This document shows positions 16,317-25,540 of a stretch of DNA of 27,500 nucleotides, piece by piece. The stretch lies in NCBI GenBank assembly GCA_905221605.1, contig CAJNDS010002424.1, forward strand, positions 316,709 to 344,208, in the 5' to 3' direction. Below the pieces are notes generated by a model. It was given only the letters and a program-made list of their open reading frames with translations, was not told where the DNA came from and did not search any database. Position 1 is the stretch's first letter. Each line of letters begins with the position of its first letter. The stretch is from Symbiodinium natans (taxonomy: Eukaryota; Sar; Dinophyceae; Suessiales; Symbiodiniaceae). The translations under genes were made by a program, and so were the position numbers.

Positions 16317-17757
16317 GGTTGGGGGCGCTTTGGCATTAAACGCATCCTGAAGGGAACCCTAAGCCAAAAACCACAAAGCAGAAGAGCCTGAAACCCTAAC
16401 AGCCCAAACCCTGAAGCACTAAACCTTGAACCCCAAGCCCTAAATTGAAATGACCCCCCCCCCCCCTTCAATTAAGCGCCCAACCGGTTCGAGCATAAAA
16501 CCCCGAGGGTTACGGTTCAGGATTTAGGGTTCAAGGCTTAGGGTGTGTAGGGTTTAGGGGTTTGGGGTTTAGCGTTCAAGGTCTGAAAGCCCTCAAAGCC
16601 TAAACTCTCGAGCACACCAGCAAGGCTCTGAGGAATAGGCCTGCGAAGAGTTTCGGCCCTGACCGGAGGCTTCTCTCGGCGGGGGCTTTTGAGGTTCTAG
16701 CTCCAGGCTAGGAGCTTCAGGGTTTCTTCGGGGTTTAGGGGTCCGGGGCTTTTGGGGTTAAGAGCTCAAGTTGAAAGAGAAAGAAATCTTGGCATTCGCA
16801 TGATGTTAACAAGGACAGTCCCCTGGGCATTTGACGCACATGGGGCTTAAATCGCAGACCCCCCCCCCCCCCCGGTCAAAACCTCACCGAATAGCTCTGA
16901 TCCCCACACCCACACCCGAGACCCTCCAAGGCTACAGCGGCTGCGATTTCATTCACCCTGGACACGAAACCCAATATTCCCGCCCTCCACCCCGTTTTAG
17001 GTTGATTCCCGGCAGCCTGTATATAACGCCCTTTCTGTGTGCTGCTAGGAAATGGGCACCGGTTGGAGAGTAAATGGAATGGCCGAATTTGGGATACCTG
17101 TAGCGTGGCGCCCAATTTCGAGCATGAGATCTTGAAGACGCCCCAGACCTCAAAACCGTGAACCTTAAACCCAGCCTGATAGAAGCACCAGGCTGATGAC
17201 GCAGTGGATCTCAGCCGCAGCAACAGTCATTCGGGTGTAGCGAGCTTTAGAGGGATTTGGAGGTTTCGGGGTTAAGAGCTTCAGGGTTTCGGGTTGCGGG
17301 ATTGGGGTGCAGGAGGGTGCAGGTGTCGGGTGTTGGGTCCGGGGTTTCTGGAGGCCCACAAGTTTGCAAGAAGGATAGATAATGGGATTGGCCTACTGGG
17401 GCCTTAGAAGGCAAGCTAACCACCCAACCACCCCTCAGCAACAAGGTCCGAGGCTACGTCACTTTGCCGTGACTTCAGACTTCAGAGCTTGGGGACAGCT
17501 TGGGGTTTTGTGGCTCGGGCTCGTGAAACCCTTCCCTCCCGTGGTTCATGGTCCCTGGTCGGCTGCAGGGTTAAGCGCCCCCAATGGTTGCCGTAGGGCT
17601 TGAGGGTTGGTGGGCTTAGGGTCAACAGTCAGGGTTTGGGGGGGGGGGGGGGGGTCAATAGGCTAACAGCCTTACGAAATCGGACCTTGCGGCGACGCAC
17701 AGATCTCTGGTGCACAGGGTTTAACAGGGCTTCCTTCTGCTTGAAAGATTGTAGGGG
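16317..17757. other. 1.4-kb region of mostly unique sequence, no confident gene
   Basis: Contains C13 (16454-16466), C15 (16859-16873) and G17 (17638-17654) tracts, a degenerate G-rich array (16500-16580), and many overlapping short open frames on both strands at 16830-17450. None has a recognisable domain, and opposite-strand frames overlap, so I make no coding call. This is the longest stretch with few telomeric units between 0.6 and 18 kb. Confidence 0.5.
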
Positions 17758-18238
17758 AACCCTCAACCGCAAAACCCTAAAACCCTAAGCCGAAAACCCT
17801 AAAACCCTACTGAACCCTAGGAAACCCTACTAAAACCCTAGAACCCTACTAAAACCCTAAAACCCTGAAACCCTAAAACCCTAAAACACTAAAAACCCTA
17901 AAACCCTAGAACCCTAAAACCCTAAAACCCTCAAACCCTCTAACCCTAAAACCCTAAAACCCTAATACTCTAAAACCCTAAAACCCTAAAACCCTAAAAC
18001 CCTAAAACCCTAAAACCCTAAAACCCTCAAACCATCAAACCCTCAAACCCTAAAACCCTAAAACCCTAAAACCCTAAAACCCTGAAACCCTGAAACCCGA
18101 AAACCCTAAAACCCGTAAAACCCTAAAACCCTGAAACCCTAAAACCCTAAAACCCTAAAACCCTAAAAACCTAAAACCCTAAAACCCCAAACCCTAAAAC
18201 CCTAAATCCTAAACCCTAAACCCTCAAACCTTAAAACC
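17758..18238 (-). repeat. CCCTAAAA 8-mer array, 480 bp
   Basis: The unit is the octamer CCCTAAAA (TTTTAGGG on the other strand) rather than the heptamer, kept over roughly fifty copies with CCCTCAAA, CCCTGAAA and CCCTAGAA variants. The longest array in the window. Confidence 0.95.
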
Positions 18239-18323
18239 CGAACATGCTGGGGTTCGGAGGGGTACAGGGCTGAGCCGAGGGCCCAAGGGAGACGAAGGTC
18301 CGGCAGATCAGGCCTCACAGTCG

Positions 18324-18412
18324 CCCTAAACCCTAAACCCTAAACCCTAAACCCTAAACCCTAAACCCTAAACCCTAAACCCTAAGCCCTAAACCCTAAA
18401 CCCTAAGCCCTG
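18324..18412 (-). repeat. CCCTAAA heptamer array
   Basis: About twelve units, two CCCTAAG. It is heptameric although only 85 bp from the octamer array. Confidence 0.95.
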
Positions 18413-19265
18413 CAAACGGTACTGGTTCCAGGCCAGGTTTAGTTGTGTCCCTCGGGCCTGGGGTGGGGTTGGGGGGCTTCAGGGTGTCTAGTGATCAGCC
18501 TTGCAGGCAGCTGCGTGGGTACGTTTAGGGCTCAGGGTACTTTCGGGCTTTTTGCTAAAACTCTTTGGGCTTTAGGGTTTAGGGGGTTCGATTTTGGAGC
18601 CTCTGCAGAACGCCAGGCTGGCCAAGCAAAATGCTTCGTGGGCTGCGGTTGTTCATCTGGTTCTTGGTTGTTACTTATACACCCCTGTCTTCGCCCTAAA
18701 CCCCTATAAGGAAGATTCTAGGGCACTCAATTCCACAATTCCCTGCAAAGAACCGGACTTTATGCATAAACATAATGTCGTGCACTCATTAAAACCCTTA
18801 TTACAAGTACTAATCTACTGTATTATCTTCATGGAGGTCCTTTATGATTCCATTCTTACGGGCGAGCGAAAAGAACTAAATAACGCCTGCGTAAAAGGCC
18901 CATCCACAACCCCTAAATTTACTTGGCTCGTAATTTAGCTCGTTTAAAGGGGGCTAGAAGAGCGTGTGCAAGAAAATCCCAATAAAGCTAGTATAGTTGG
19001 GGTCACTAGTACGCATATTATCTTTCTCTCTTGTTCTTGATACGCGGGCACACTATAACTCGGCTAACGTACGAAACTAGCCCGCGTGAATGAACGCAAC
19101 AAAAGGTATCATAGTACGTATAACCTTACATTGCATCTTTTCGCAAAAGACTTCATTGTATGCCAGCCCTAACCCCGAAACCCCATCAACCCTGAACCAT
19201 CTGAACACCTAAGCTCCAAAGCTCAACCCGAAACCCTAATCCTTTCGACCCTCTGAACGCTACCT
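18413..19265. other. 850-bp unique region, no confident gene
   Basis: The longest array-free stretch between 17.7 and 22 kb. Plus-strand open frames of 88 and 114 codons overlap (18443-18709 and 18594-18938); the second is hydrophobic in part (VLIYCIIFMEVLY) but unrecognised. ACGCGGGC (19042-19049) is perfectly inverted at 19080-19087. Confidence 0.45.
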
Positions 19266-19372
19266 GGAGGTTCATGGGTACTTATAAGTAGCGGTATATG
19301 TAGGGTAAGTATGGTTAGAACTACCGTATTTCGGGGACTTGAGAACCTTACCTCTCTAAGCACCCATGAATT
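19266..19372. mobile_element. MITE-like palindromic element, family B copy 2
   Basis: TGGAGGTTCATGGGTACTTA at the 5' side matches copy 1 near 1000. The 3' end CTAAGCACCCATGAA is its inverse, with one mismatch in the terminal repeat. Confidence 0.6.
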
Positions 19373-19376
19373 GGGC

Positions 19377-19468
19377 TGTTCCCCCTTCTACGAAAAGGTC
19401 CTTAACAGGGATTACGATAGGGGGTGCTCTAATCCCCATTTCAGGACTGCTAGTATTGGGGGGGAACA
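19377..19468. mobile_element. MITE-like element, family A copy 3
   Basis: Perfect 9-bp terminal inverted repeats TGTTCCCCC (19377-19385) and GGGGGAACA (19460-19468). The interior is diverged from 2396-2501 but keeps CCCCATTT and GGACTG. It abuts the family B copy with only 4 bp between them. Confidence 0.6.
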
Positions 19469-19482
19469 TCCCAACACATGAG

Positions 19483-19530
19483 CCCTAAACCCTAAACCCT
19501 AAACCCTAAACCCTCAACCCTAAACCCTAA
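19483..19530 (-). repeat. CCCTAAA array
   Basis: About seven units, one CCCTCAA. Confidence 0.95.
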
Positions 19531-19608
19531 GAGATGTTGAAGTAGACCCTGGGCTTGTTGAGAATCTCGCTCTTGGCTGCGATGGGGCATCTCCTGCTTG
19601 ATCTGGTC
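19527..19608 (-). CDS. Candidate exon with cyclophilin-like start (weak)
   Basis: On the minus strand an acceptor GCTGCAG ends at 19609. The frame open from there encodes IAAKSEILNKPRVYFNIS, then a TAG contributed by the telomeric array. Cyclophilin-type peptidyl-prolyl isomerase domains often begin N-P/R-V-F/Y-F-D/N-I-S, so this may be the exon carrying the first strand of such a domain. Only about ten residues support it, the catalytic core is not seen nearby, and chance is possible. Confidence 0.22.
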
Positions 19609-19618
19609 CTGCAGCGGG

Positions 19619-19678
19619 TTTCAGGGGTCAGGGTTTAGGGTTTAGGGTTGAGGGTTTAGGGTTTAGGGTTTAGGGTTC
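19619..19678 (+). repeat. TTTAGGG array
   Basis: About seven units. Confidence 0.9.
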
Positions 19679-19715
19679 CGGGCAGGTTCGGGGTGGGAGC
19701 CGACTTCGGTTTTGG

Positions 19716-19739
19716 GCTCAAGAGATGCAACTCTTGAGC
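19716..19739. other. 9-bp perfect hairpin
   Basis: GCTCAAGAG and CTCTTGAGC around a 6-base loop. Preceded by TTTTGG, so the left arm vaguely resembles the 3' end of the dinoflagellate spliced leader; see rejected items. Confidence 0.6.
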
Positions 19740-19784
19740 TTCATCTTTCTTTCGACAGGACGGCTGCGACCCCTGGCTGACGGA

Positions 19785-20104
19785 GCCTAAACCCTAAGCC
19801 CTAAACCCTAAACCCTAAACCATAAACCCTAAACCCTAAACCCCACGCCCCGAAACCGCCAAAGAAGTCCCCAGGCCTTGGTTTCAAGGAGCCGCTCCAT
19901 GAGACCTCAGCACCCCCACACTTGAGAGCACCCCCGATTTGGGGTTTAGGGTTTCGGGTTTAGGGCTGGGTTTAGGGTTTCGGGTTTGGGGTTTAGGGCT
20001 AGGGTTAGGGTTTAGGGTTTAGGGTTTAGAGTTTAGGGTTTAGGGTTTAGGGTTTAGGGTTTAGGGTTTAGGGTTTAGGGTTTAGGGTTTAGGGTTTAGG
20101 GTTG
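19785..20104. repeat. C-rich then G-rich telomeric arrays
   Basis: CCCTAAA units at 19785-19846; a spacer; then about twenty-three TTTAGGG units at 19936-20104, the last half nearly pure. Confidence 0.95.
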
Positions 20105-20213
20105 GGTATGCAGGGTTCGTGTGGGTTGCTCCAGACTATGAGCCCTTGTCGTAGGGTACCCTACTTGAACCTTCTTTCTGTAGCCCCAGGGCCCCAACTT
20201 TAAAAGAACACGC

Positions 20214-20386
20214 CAAACCCTAAACCCTAAACCCCAAACCCCAAACCCTAAACCCCCAAGAAGCACCCTAGCACACACACTCACCAACATGATAAGAAGC
20301 CCAAAATACCAGCAAAACACCATAGAAAAGACCCTAAACCAGAAACCCTAATCCCTAAACCCTAAACCCTAAACCATAAACCCAAT
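20214..20386 (-). repeat. Two short CCCTAAA arrays
   Basis: Units at 20214-20256 and 20331-20386 separated by 75 bp of unique sequence. A 75-codon minus open frame over this region is largely encoded by repeat. Confidence 0.9.
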
Positions 20387-20483
20387 CCGGGGACCGAGCC
20401 TAGCTCAATCATGAGCTTATGGTCGTCCATGCGAAGCAGAAGGAATGCCAGGGCGTAGACCCTGATGCATCGGGCTCATGGGT

Positions 20484-20752
20484 TGGTTTAGGGTTAGGGT
20501 TTAAGGTTTAGGGTTTAGGGTTTAGGGTTTAGGGTTTAGGGTTTAGGGTTTAGGGTTTAGGGTTTAGGGTTTAGGGTTTAGGGTTTAGGGTTTAGGGTTT
20601 AGGGTTTAGGGTTTAGGGTTTAGGGTTTAGGGTTTAGGGTTTAGGGTGTAGGTTTTAGGGTTTAGGGTTTAGGGTTTAGGGTTTAGGGTTTAGGGTTTAG
20701 GGTTTAGGGTTTAGGGTTTAGGGTTTAGGGTTTAGGGTTTAGGGTTTACGGT
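20484..20752 (+). repeat. Longest pure TTTAGGG array
   Basis: About thirty-eight heptamers with very few changes (one GTAGGTTTTAGGG break near 20645). High purity suggests a young array. Confidence 0.97.
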
Positions 20753-20865
20753 TCCCCTGCGACTTCGACCCTCAACCCGCGAAGCCTACACCGACAACAG
20801 CTAGGTTAATTACTTGATGGCAAAGCTCAGGGCCACGAATTAGCCCCTGTTTCAGGGGTTCCCGG

Positions 20866-21045
20866 GTGTAGGGTTTAGGGTTTAGGGTTTAGGTTTGAGG
20901 TAACAAAACTACTCATGACACGCAGATCTGTCGGTTTTGGGCTTCAAACCCTGAATCCTACACATTCTCGCGTCGCCCTACCCGAAACCGCAAACCCCAA
21001 ACCCTAAACCCCAAACCCCAAACCCTAGACCCTAAACCCAAAACG
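20866..21045. repeat. Short G-rich and C-rich arrays
   Basis: TTTAGGG units at 20866-20895 and CCCTAAA/CCCCAAA units at 20985-21045 flank a unique spacer. Confidence 0.85.
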
Positions 21046-21146
21046 CAGATGGGCAGGCTTCGCGTGAACGCAAGCGCCAGGATCTCCATAGAGGTCGGGA
21101 CTGGGCAACGAAGTGGTCTTCGGGCTGGGGAGTTCAGGAGTCAGGG

Positions 21147-21475
21147 GCTTAGGGTTTAGGGTTTGGGGTGTAGGGTTTAGGGTTTAGGGTGTAGGGTTTA
21201 GGGTTTAGGGTTTAGGGTTTAGGGTTTAGGGTGTAGGGTTTAGGGTTTAGGGTTTAGGGTTGAGGCCCTAAACCCTCAAGCCCGGGTTTAGGACTAGAGC
21301 GCTGGCTTCAACGGTTTGGCTCGGTGGCGAGTACCCTAAAACAACCTAACCCCTAAACCCTAAACCCTAAACCCTGCACCCTAAACGCTAAACCCTAAAC
21401 CCTAAACCCTAAACCCTAAACCCTAAACCCTAAACCCTAAACCCTAAACCCTAAACCCTAAACCCTAAACCTCTA
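21147..21475. repeat. G-rich array, head-to-head turn, then C-rich array
   Basis: TTTAGGG and GTGTAGGG units at 21147-21262 turn at 21263-21270 (TGAGGCCCTAAACCC). After a short spacer a clean CCCTAAA array runs 21343-21475. Confidence 0.9.
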
Positions 21476-21594
21476 CATCATGGAAGGCAACAACTTGGTA
21501 CATCCTGAAAAGGCAGCTCCCCTGGTTTAGGGTTAATCTGCTGGAAAGAAAAGAGCTCGCGGTCGCCTGGGGCTTAGGGTGTAGGCGTTAGGGT

Positions 21595-21722
21595 TGAGGG
21601 TTTCGGGTTTAGAGTTCAGGGTTTAGGGTTTAGGGGGTTTAGGGGGTTTAGGGGGTTTAGGGGGTTTAGGGGGTTTAGGGGGTTTAGGGGGTTTAGGGGG
21701 TTTAGGGGGTTTAGGGTTTTGG
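21595..21722 (+). repeat. TTTAGGGGG 9-mer array
   Basis: About ten successive perfect TTTAGGGGG units (about 21628-21713), flanked by ordinary heptamers: a local amplification of a two-G insertion variant. Confidence 0.95.
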
Positions 21723-21849
21723 ATTCAGGGCTACTTCATCCCCAGCCGAGGGTTGGCAACACGGAAGAAAAAAAGCTCCAAGACTCCTCTGCTCGATTTT
21801 GGTTTATGTAACTCGCCTCTGCTCTTGGGAAACACTGAGGGCCCCAAAC

Positions 21850-22092
21850 AATAAACCCTAAACCCTAAACCCTAATTCCTGAACCCTGTCAGCTCTTCGA
21901 CCGAAAACACACGAGCCGACGCGCCCGCAAGCGGATACGACAAGCCCACGGTAACAGCTAGTCCCCAAGGTTCCGCCCTGGGTATCCGACGCATGCAACA
22001 CCCCAAACCCTCAACCCTAAACCCAGAACTCTATGCAACACCCTAAACCCTAAACCTTAAACCCTAAACCCTGAAACCTGAACTCTAAACTC
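21850..22092 (-). repeat. Short C-rich arrays
   Basis: Units at 21850-21893 and degenerate ones at 22000-22092, with unique spacer between. Confidence 0.85.
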
Positions 22093-22611
22093 CCCTCTGG
22101 GCTCCGGACTCGGAGGCCAGACTTGTCAAAAAGTGCCATGAAGCGTGGCTGTTCAGTAACTGGGCAACCCAATCGTGGCACACAGGGCATTCAAGGTTTA
22201 CAAGGGTTTAGGGTGTAGGGCTCAGAGTCAGGGCTTGAAAAAAGGCCTATGTTTCAACCTGGTGAGTGCTGACATTCATGATGTATACAGGAGCTTCAGG
22301 TTTACGCGCAGGAGGGTCGAGCGTGTGCAGGCCAGGAGATTACGCGGAAGCAACAGCACGGCGCCCGGCACAATACGCACAAAAAAATGTGGACAGCAAC
22401 CCTCAGATCAAAACCACGAGTCCAAACCCAAATTCCACATTCTCCCAAATCGCATCCTATTGGCCATCCATCCCGAATTCAAAGACTACGCTTGCTCCGC
22501 CACAAAACACAGCTAAGGTCCGGACACATGCGTTTCCTTTTGGCCTTGGCCAGATGGTTGGAGCCAAGTTCAACGTGCGCTTCTTAGTTGCTGAGTTCAT
22601 AAGCCCGCCAA
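22093..22611. other. 520-bp unique region, no confident gene
   Basis: Three overlapping plus-strand open frames (22175-22516, 22266-22637, 22387-22587) and one minus frame (22675-22457). No recognised domain. At most one can be real. Confidence 0.4.
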
Positions 22612-22678
22612 CAAAGTGTAAACTTTCAGCTCTATAGGGGATTCTAGTATCCCAAAAAGTGTAAAGTGTGCTCACTCA
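22612..22678. mobile_element. Hairpin element, family C copy 2
   Basis: Palindrome around GGGGATTCTAGTATCCC with arms ACTTTCAGCTCTATA and AAAAAGTGTAAAGT. It aligns with 6636-6712, including the AAAAAG.GTAAAG tail. Confidence 0.5.
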
Positions 22679-22795
22679 GCTACTTAGGCTTTGAAACTCC
22701 AGCTCACGATTTTTGGCTCAGGGTCCAACCTTGGCCTTCGAGGGTGGCAAGGTCGGGCACGGGCTCTTTTTGAAGAGAAGTCGCTGCTTAGTTGG

Positions 22796-22885
22796 TTTAG
22801 GGTTTAGGATTTAGGGTTTAGGGCTTAGGGTTTAGGGTTTAGGGTTTCGGGATTAGGGTTTCGGGTTTAGGCTTTAAGGCTTCGC
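22796..22885 (+). repeat. TTTAGGG array, variant
   Basis: About eleven units with TTTCGGG and CTTAGGG variants. Confidence 0.9.
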
Positions 22886-23013
22886 GTTTGGGGTTTTGGG
22901 GCAGCAAGGAACCAACTTCTCATGCAAACTCCACCGCAGACGTCTGCCGGGCCAGCCATCGGGCGATGTGCGCGTTAACCCCTTCCGTAGATGTGGCGCA
23001 TGGCATTCCGAAA

Positions 23014-23262
23014 TCAAGGAGCGCAGGCCTGCAAGAACAAAACAGCTGCCTCACAGCTCCGCGCAATGCGTGTTGAGGCTCGGGGTTGTGGATTCAACTT
23101 GGCTTCATGCAGTGCTTCAGTCTCCCAGGTGTTACAGCATCTCTCGCGCACGATTCTGCACTGCTCCGAGTTCAGTAGAAGTGGCCCCGTTAGCAGCTCT
23201 TCGAATTGGTCCAGTGACTGCAACTCCATGTATCTCCGAATGTGTAGGCTTTGCCTGGGACT
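23014..23262 (-). CDS. Hypothetical protein fragment, minus strand
   Basis: The minus frame reads MELQSLDQFEELLTGPLLLN and SEQCRIVRERCCNTWETEAL, an amphipathic, Leu/Glu-rich texture typical of real helices, over 71 codons from the Met at 23229; the frame stays open upstream to about 23262. Plus-strand frames of 96 and 135 codons overlap but are less protein-like. Upstream AG sites near 23242 could be acceptors. No family recognised, and the frame closes at 23014 without a clear donor. Confidence 0.3.
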   Translation of the reverse strand, partial: SPRQSLHIRRYMELQSLDQFEELLTGPLLLNSEQCRIVRERCCNTWETEALHEAKLNPQPRASTRIARSCEAAVLFLQACAP

Positions 23263-23309
23263 CTATTTACCTACAGTTTAGTAGTACCTACCCCGTAATA
23301 TAGTCCTCA

Positions 23310-23523
23310 AAACCCTAAACCCTAAACCCTAAACCCTAAACCCTAAACCCTAAACCTCCATGAGCCGCCACAAGCCGCGGCTCATCCCTGTTGCCCCTAG
23401 CTGTTCTTTACAATGTCGCAGTGCGCAGTGGTTTCTGACACGTATATGAACGCTAGTTTAGGGCTTAGGGTTTAGGGTTTAGTCTTTAGGGTTTAGGGTT
23501 TAGGGTTCAGGGTTGAGGGTTAA
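23310..23523. repeat. C-rich then G-rich telomeric arrays
   Basis: Seven CCCTAAA units (23310-23357), a 100-bp spacer, then about eight TTTAGGG units (23459-23523). Confidence 0.9.
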
Positions 23524-23640
23524 CCCCCCTAAAATTCTGAACCATTGTATACAGCCTAAAGCCCCAAACCCTGAACCCGAATCATGGCGAACAGGGTGCC
23601 GCCACTGTTACACTTGAGTCTGGCAGAACCATGTGAAGTA

Positions 23641-23742
23641 GGGTGTATATTTCTTGTACCCGCAAAAGAACACCCAGTATATACACTCACCAATATAAAA
23701 AAGGAACATTATATACACTCACCAAGAACAGAAATATATACC
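23641..23742. mobile_element. Putative inverted-repeat element with internal duplication
   Basis: The 5' end GGGTGTATATTTCTTG (23641-23656) is imperfectly inverted at the 3' end CAAGAACAGAAATATATACC (23723-23742). TATATACACTCACCAA occurs twice inside (23678-23693 and 23710-23725), a 32-bp tandem duplication. The 66-codon open frame over it is not recognised. Confidence 0.5.
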
Positions 23743-23789
23743 ATGCTTCAATGTGGCTGGATAACTGTAGCCCGATACACCTAGACAAA

Positions 23790-23852
23790 CCTGTTTAGGG
23801 TTTGGGGCCCTAAAGCCCAAACCCGAAACCCTAAACCCTAAACCCTAAACCC
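23790..23852. repeat. Near-palindromic telomeric junction
   Basis: GTTTAGGGTTTGGGG meets CCCTAAAGCCCAAAC at 23807-23808, followed by CCCTAAA units. Confidence 0.85.
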
Positions 23853-24029
23853 AAAGGTGTCAGGCTTAGAGTCGCATTTCTAGAGGCTTACAGGTTTCAT
23901 AAGCTTCAAAAGGGCTTTTTGGGGCTTATAGGATTTTTGCAGGGTCCTTAAGGGAGGGGGTTCATGGGGGGTAGGTACCTAGGAAACCTTAAAGAAGCTT
24001 TTGGGAGTAGTGGCGAGTACTAGGGAGCC

Positions 24030-24163
24030 CCCAAAACCCTAAACCCCAAACCCCAAACCCTAAACTCCCCGCCCTTAAGAACCCTAGAAGTAACTCCCCC
24101 ACTAACCCCCAAACCCCAAACCCCAAAACCCAAACCTCAAACCCCAAACCCTAAACCCTGTAA
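24030..24163 (-). repeat. CCCCAAA / CCCTAAA arrays
   Basis: Mostly CCCCAAA units, interrupted by about 45 bp of unique sequence. The region 23853-24029 is unique with no recognised gene. Confidence 0.85.
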
Positions 24164-24259
24164 GTACAGGGTTTACAGGGTGAATCGTGATGTTGGTGTT
24201 TTGTTGGGGGCTTGGCTGAAGAGTTGGGGCTTGGTGATGTCAGGATTGTTGGAATTCCG

Positions 24260-24530
24260 GGTTTAGGGTTTAGGGTTTAGGGTTTAGGGTTTAGGGTTTA
24301 GGGTAAGCTAGACTAGGTTTGGCCTTGAAACCATCCCAAAAATGGTTTCGGGTTTAGGGTCAAGATTCCCATCCCAAGCCGGGACATGGATGAAGTAGAA
24401 ATCCAACCCAGTAAGCCCCAAACCCCTAAGCCCCCGGAACCGCTCAGCTAAGCCACTAGCGTTTAGGGTTTAGGGTTTAGGGCTTAGGGTTTAGGGTTTA
24501 GGGTTCAGGGTTCAGGGTTGAGGGCCCTAA
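24260..24530. repeat. TTTAGGG arrays with a G-to-C turn
   Basis: Six pure units at 24260-24305, then about nine at 24461-24523 ending in GAGGGCCCTAAGCC. Confidence 0.9.
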
Positions 24531-24537
24531 GCCACGA

Positions 24538-24618
24538 AGCACAGGGTCCGGACACGTGGGCCGCACGCGACAGCAGGTGGATGAAGCAGCGACGGATCCC
24601 AGCCTCGATGCCTTCAGT
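24538..24618 (-). CDS. Candidate exon fragment, unknown product
   Basis: The minus frame reads ILHTEGIEAGIRRCFIHL and LSRAAHVSGPC, open across the whole spacer between two G-rich arrays. No decisive splice sites, unrecognised. Confidence 0.2.
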
Positions 24619-24628
24619 GTGTAGTATA

Positions 24629-24732
24629 GGGGGTTTAGGGTTTAGGGTTTAGGGTTTAGGGTTTAGGGTTTAGGGTTTAGGGTTTGGGGTTTGGGGTTTA
24701 GGGTTTAGGGTTTAGGGTTTCGGGTTTAGGGG
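24629..24732 (+). repeat. TTTAGGG array
   Basis: About fourteen units, two TTTGGGG and one TTTCGGG. The last array before the PLOD-like gene region. Confidence 0.95.
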
Positions 24733-25540
24733 CTCTAGTGGTTTAATGGTTTCGTGATTTAGTATATGGGTTCTGATTGATACATGACTATGAAAATACG
24801 TGTATGTGTACATATGGTGATTTAGTGTTGAGTATGGGTTTATTTATTTCTTAGTTATTCATATCTATTTGCTTATGTCTGCTATATGGATATATCATAA
24901 ACATACTAGTGCGAGTACTAGTACTAGTACTAGTACTAGTACTAGTACGAGCACTTGTACTAGTACGAGTACTAGTACTAGTACTCGTACTAGTGCTAGT
25001 GCTAGTACGAGTACTAGTAGGTAGTAACGGAAAGACAGTACTGACTAGTAGTAATAGTAACTAGTAGTCATTGTTCTTGTCGTCTTGTGTAGATTTCAGA
25101 GATTGGGGCATGTTTCGGGAAAAGCGGTTTAGAGTTTCGATTTACGTAGGGCTCCCAAGGGTTCAAGGAGTTAGGGCGTGGGTTGTTCAACTGATACAAG
25201 ACATGCTACGAAAGTAGTCAATGATGTAATGGCTTAGGGCTGCTTGGCTTGGTTAGGGTTATGAAGGGTTCATGGCCTTCGGGTACCTTAGAGAGCAAAA
25301 TAGTCGTAGCAAGAGGAACAAGAATTGACAACAGCGCTAGAAATAGGAGCAGGATTGTACTGGCAGTAGAAATGGTACTGGTGATTAGGAAGACTTTGCC
25401 TCAGATTTCACTGCAGCAAGGAACCCGTCACTAAGGGGAAACGGCTATCGCAGGGCCTCTTCTTGCCTTCTCTCAGCAGCTACTGCACACGCGGCCTATG
25501 TCGGCAATTCGACAACATGGCGGTCAAGGTTTGGGGCATC
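24733..25540. other. AT-richer intergenic region
   Basis: Unique, free of telomeric arrays, with the AGTACT minisatellite inside. A 61-codon plus-strand open frame (25249-25434) has no recognisable domain. The 3' flank of the PLOD-like gene (25440-25540) is here; no clear polyadenylation signal was identified. Confidence 0.5.
24905..25022. repeat. Self-complementary AGTACT minisatellite
   Basis: About nineteen hexamers of ACTAGT/AGTACT type with CGAGTA and GTGCTA variants. Both ACTAGT and AGTACT are palindromes, so either strand can fold on itself throughout. Confidence 0.9.

Noticed and set aside
19708-19724. Relict dinoflagellate spliced leader (TTTTGGGCTCAAG)
   Set aside because: It has an extra G against the leader's TTTTGGCTCAAG, lacks the CCGTAGCCA part and lies in a hairpin. 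TTTTTGGCTCAG at 22711 is likewise only a partial match.
22896-23303. 135-codon plus-strand open frame
   Set aside because: It overlaps a more protein-like minus-strand frame at 23014-23262 and has no recognisable domain, so it is probably a shadow frame.
594-24732. A true chromosome end
   Set aside because: Arrays are short, in both orientations and internal. Neither window end is an array, and a gene follows the last one.
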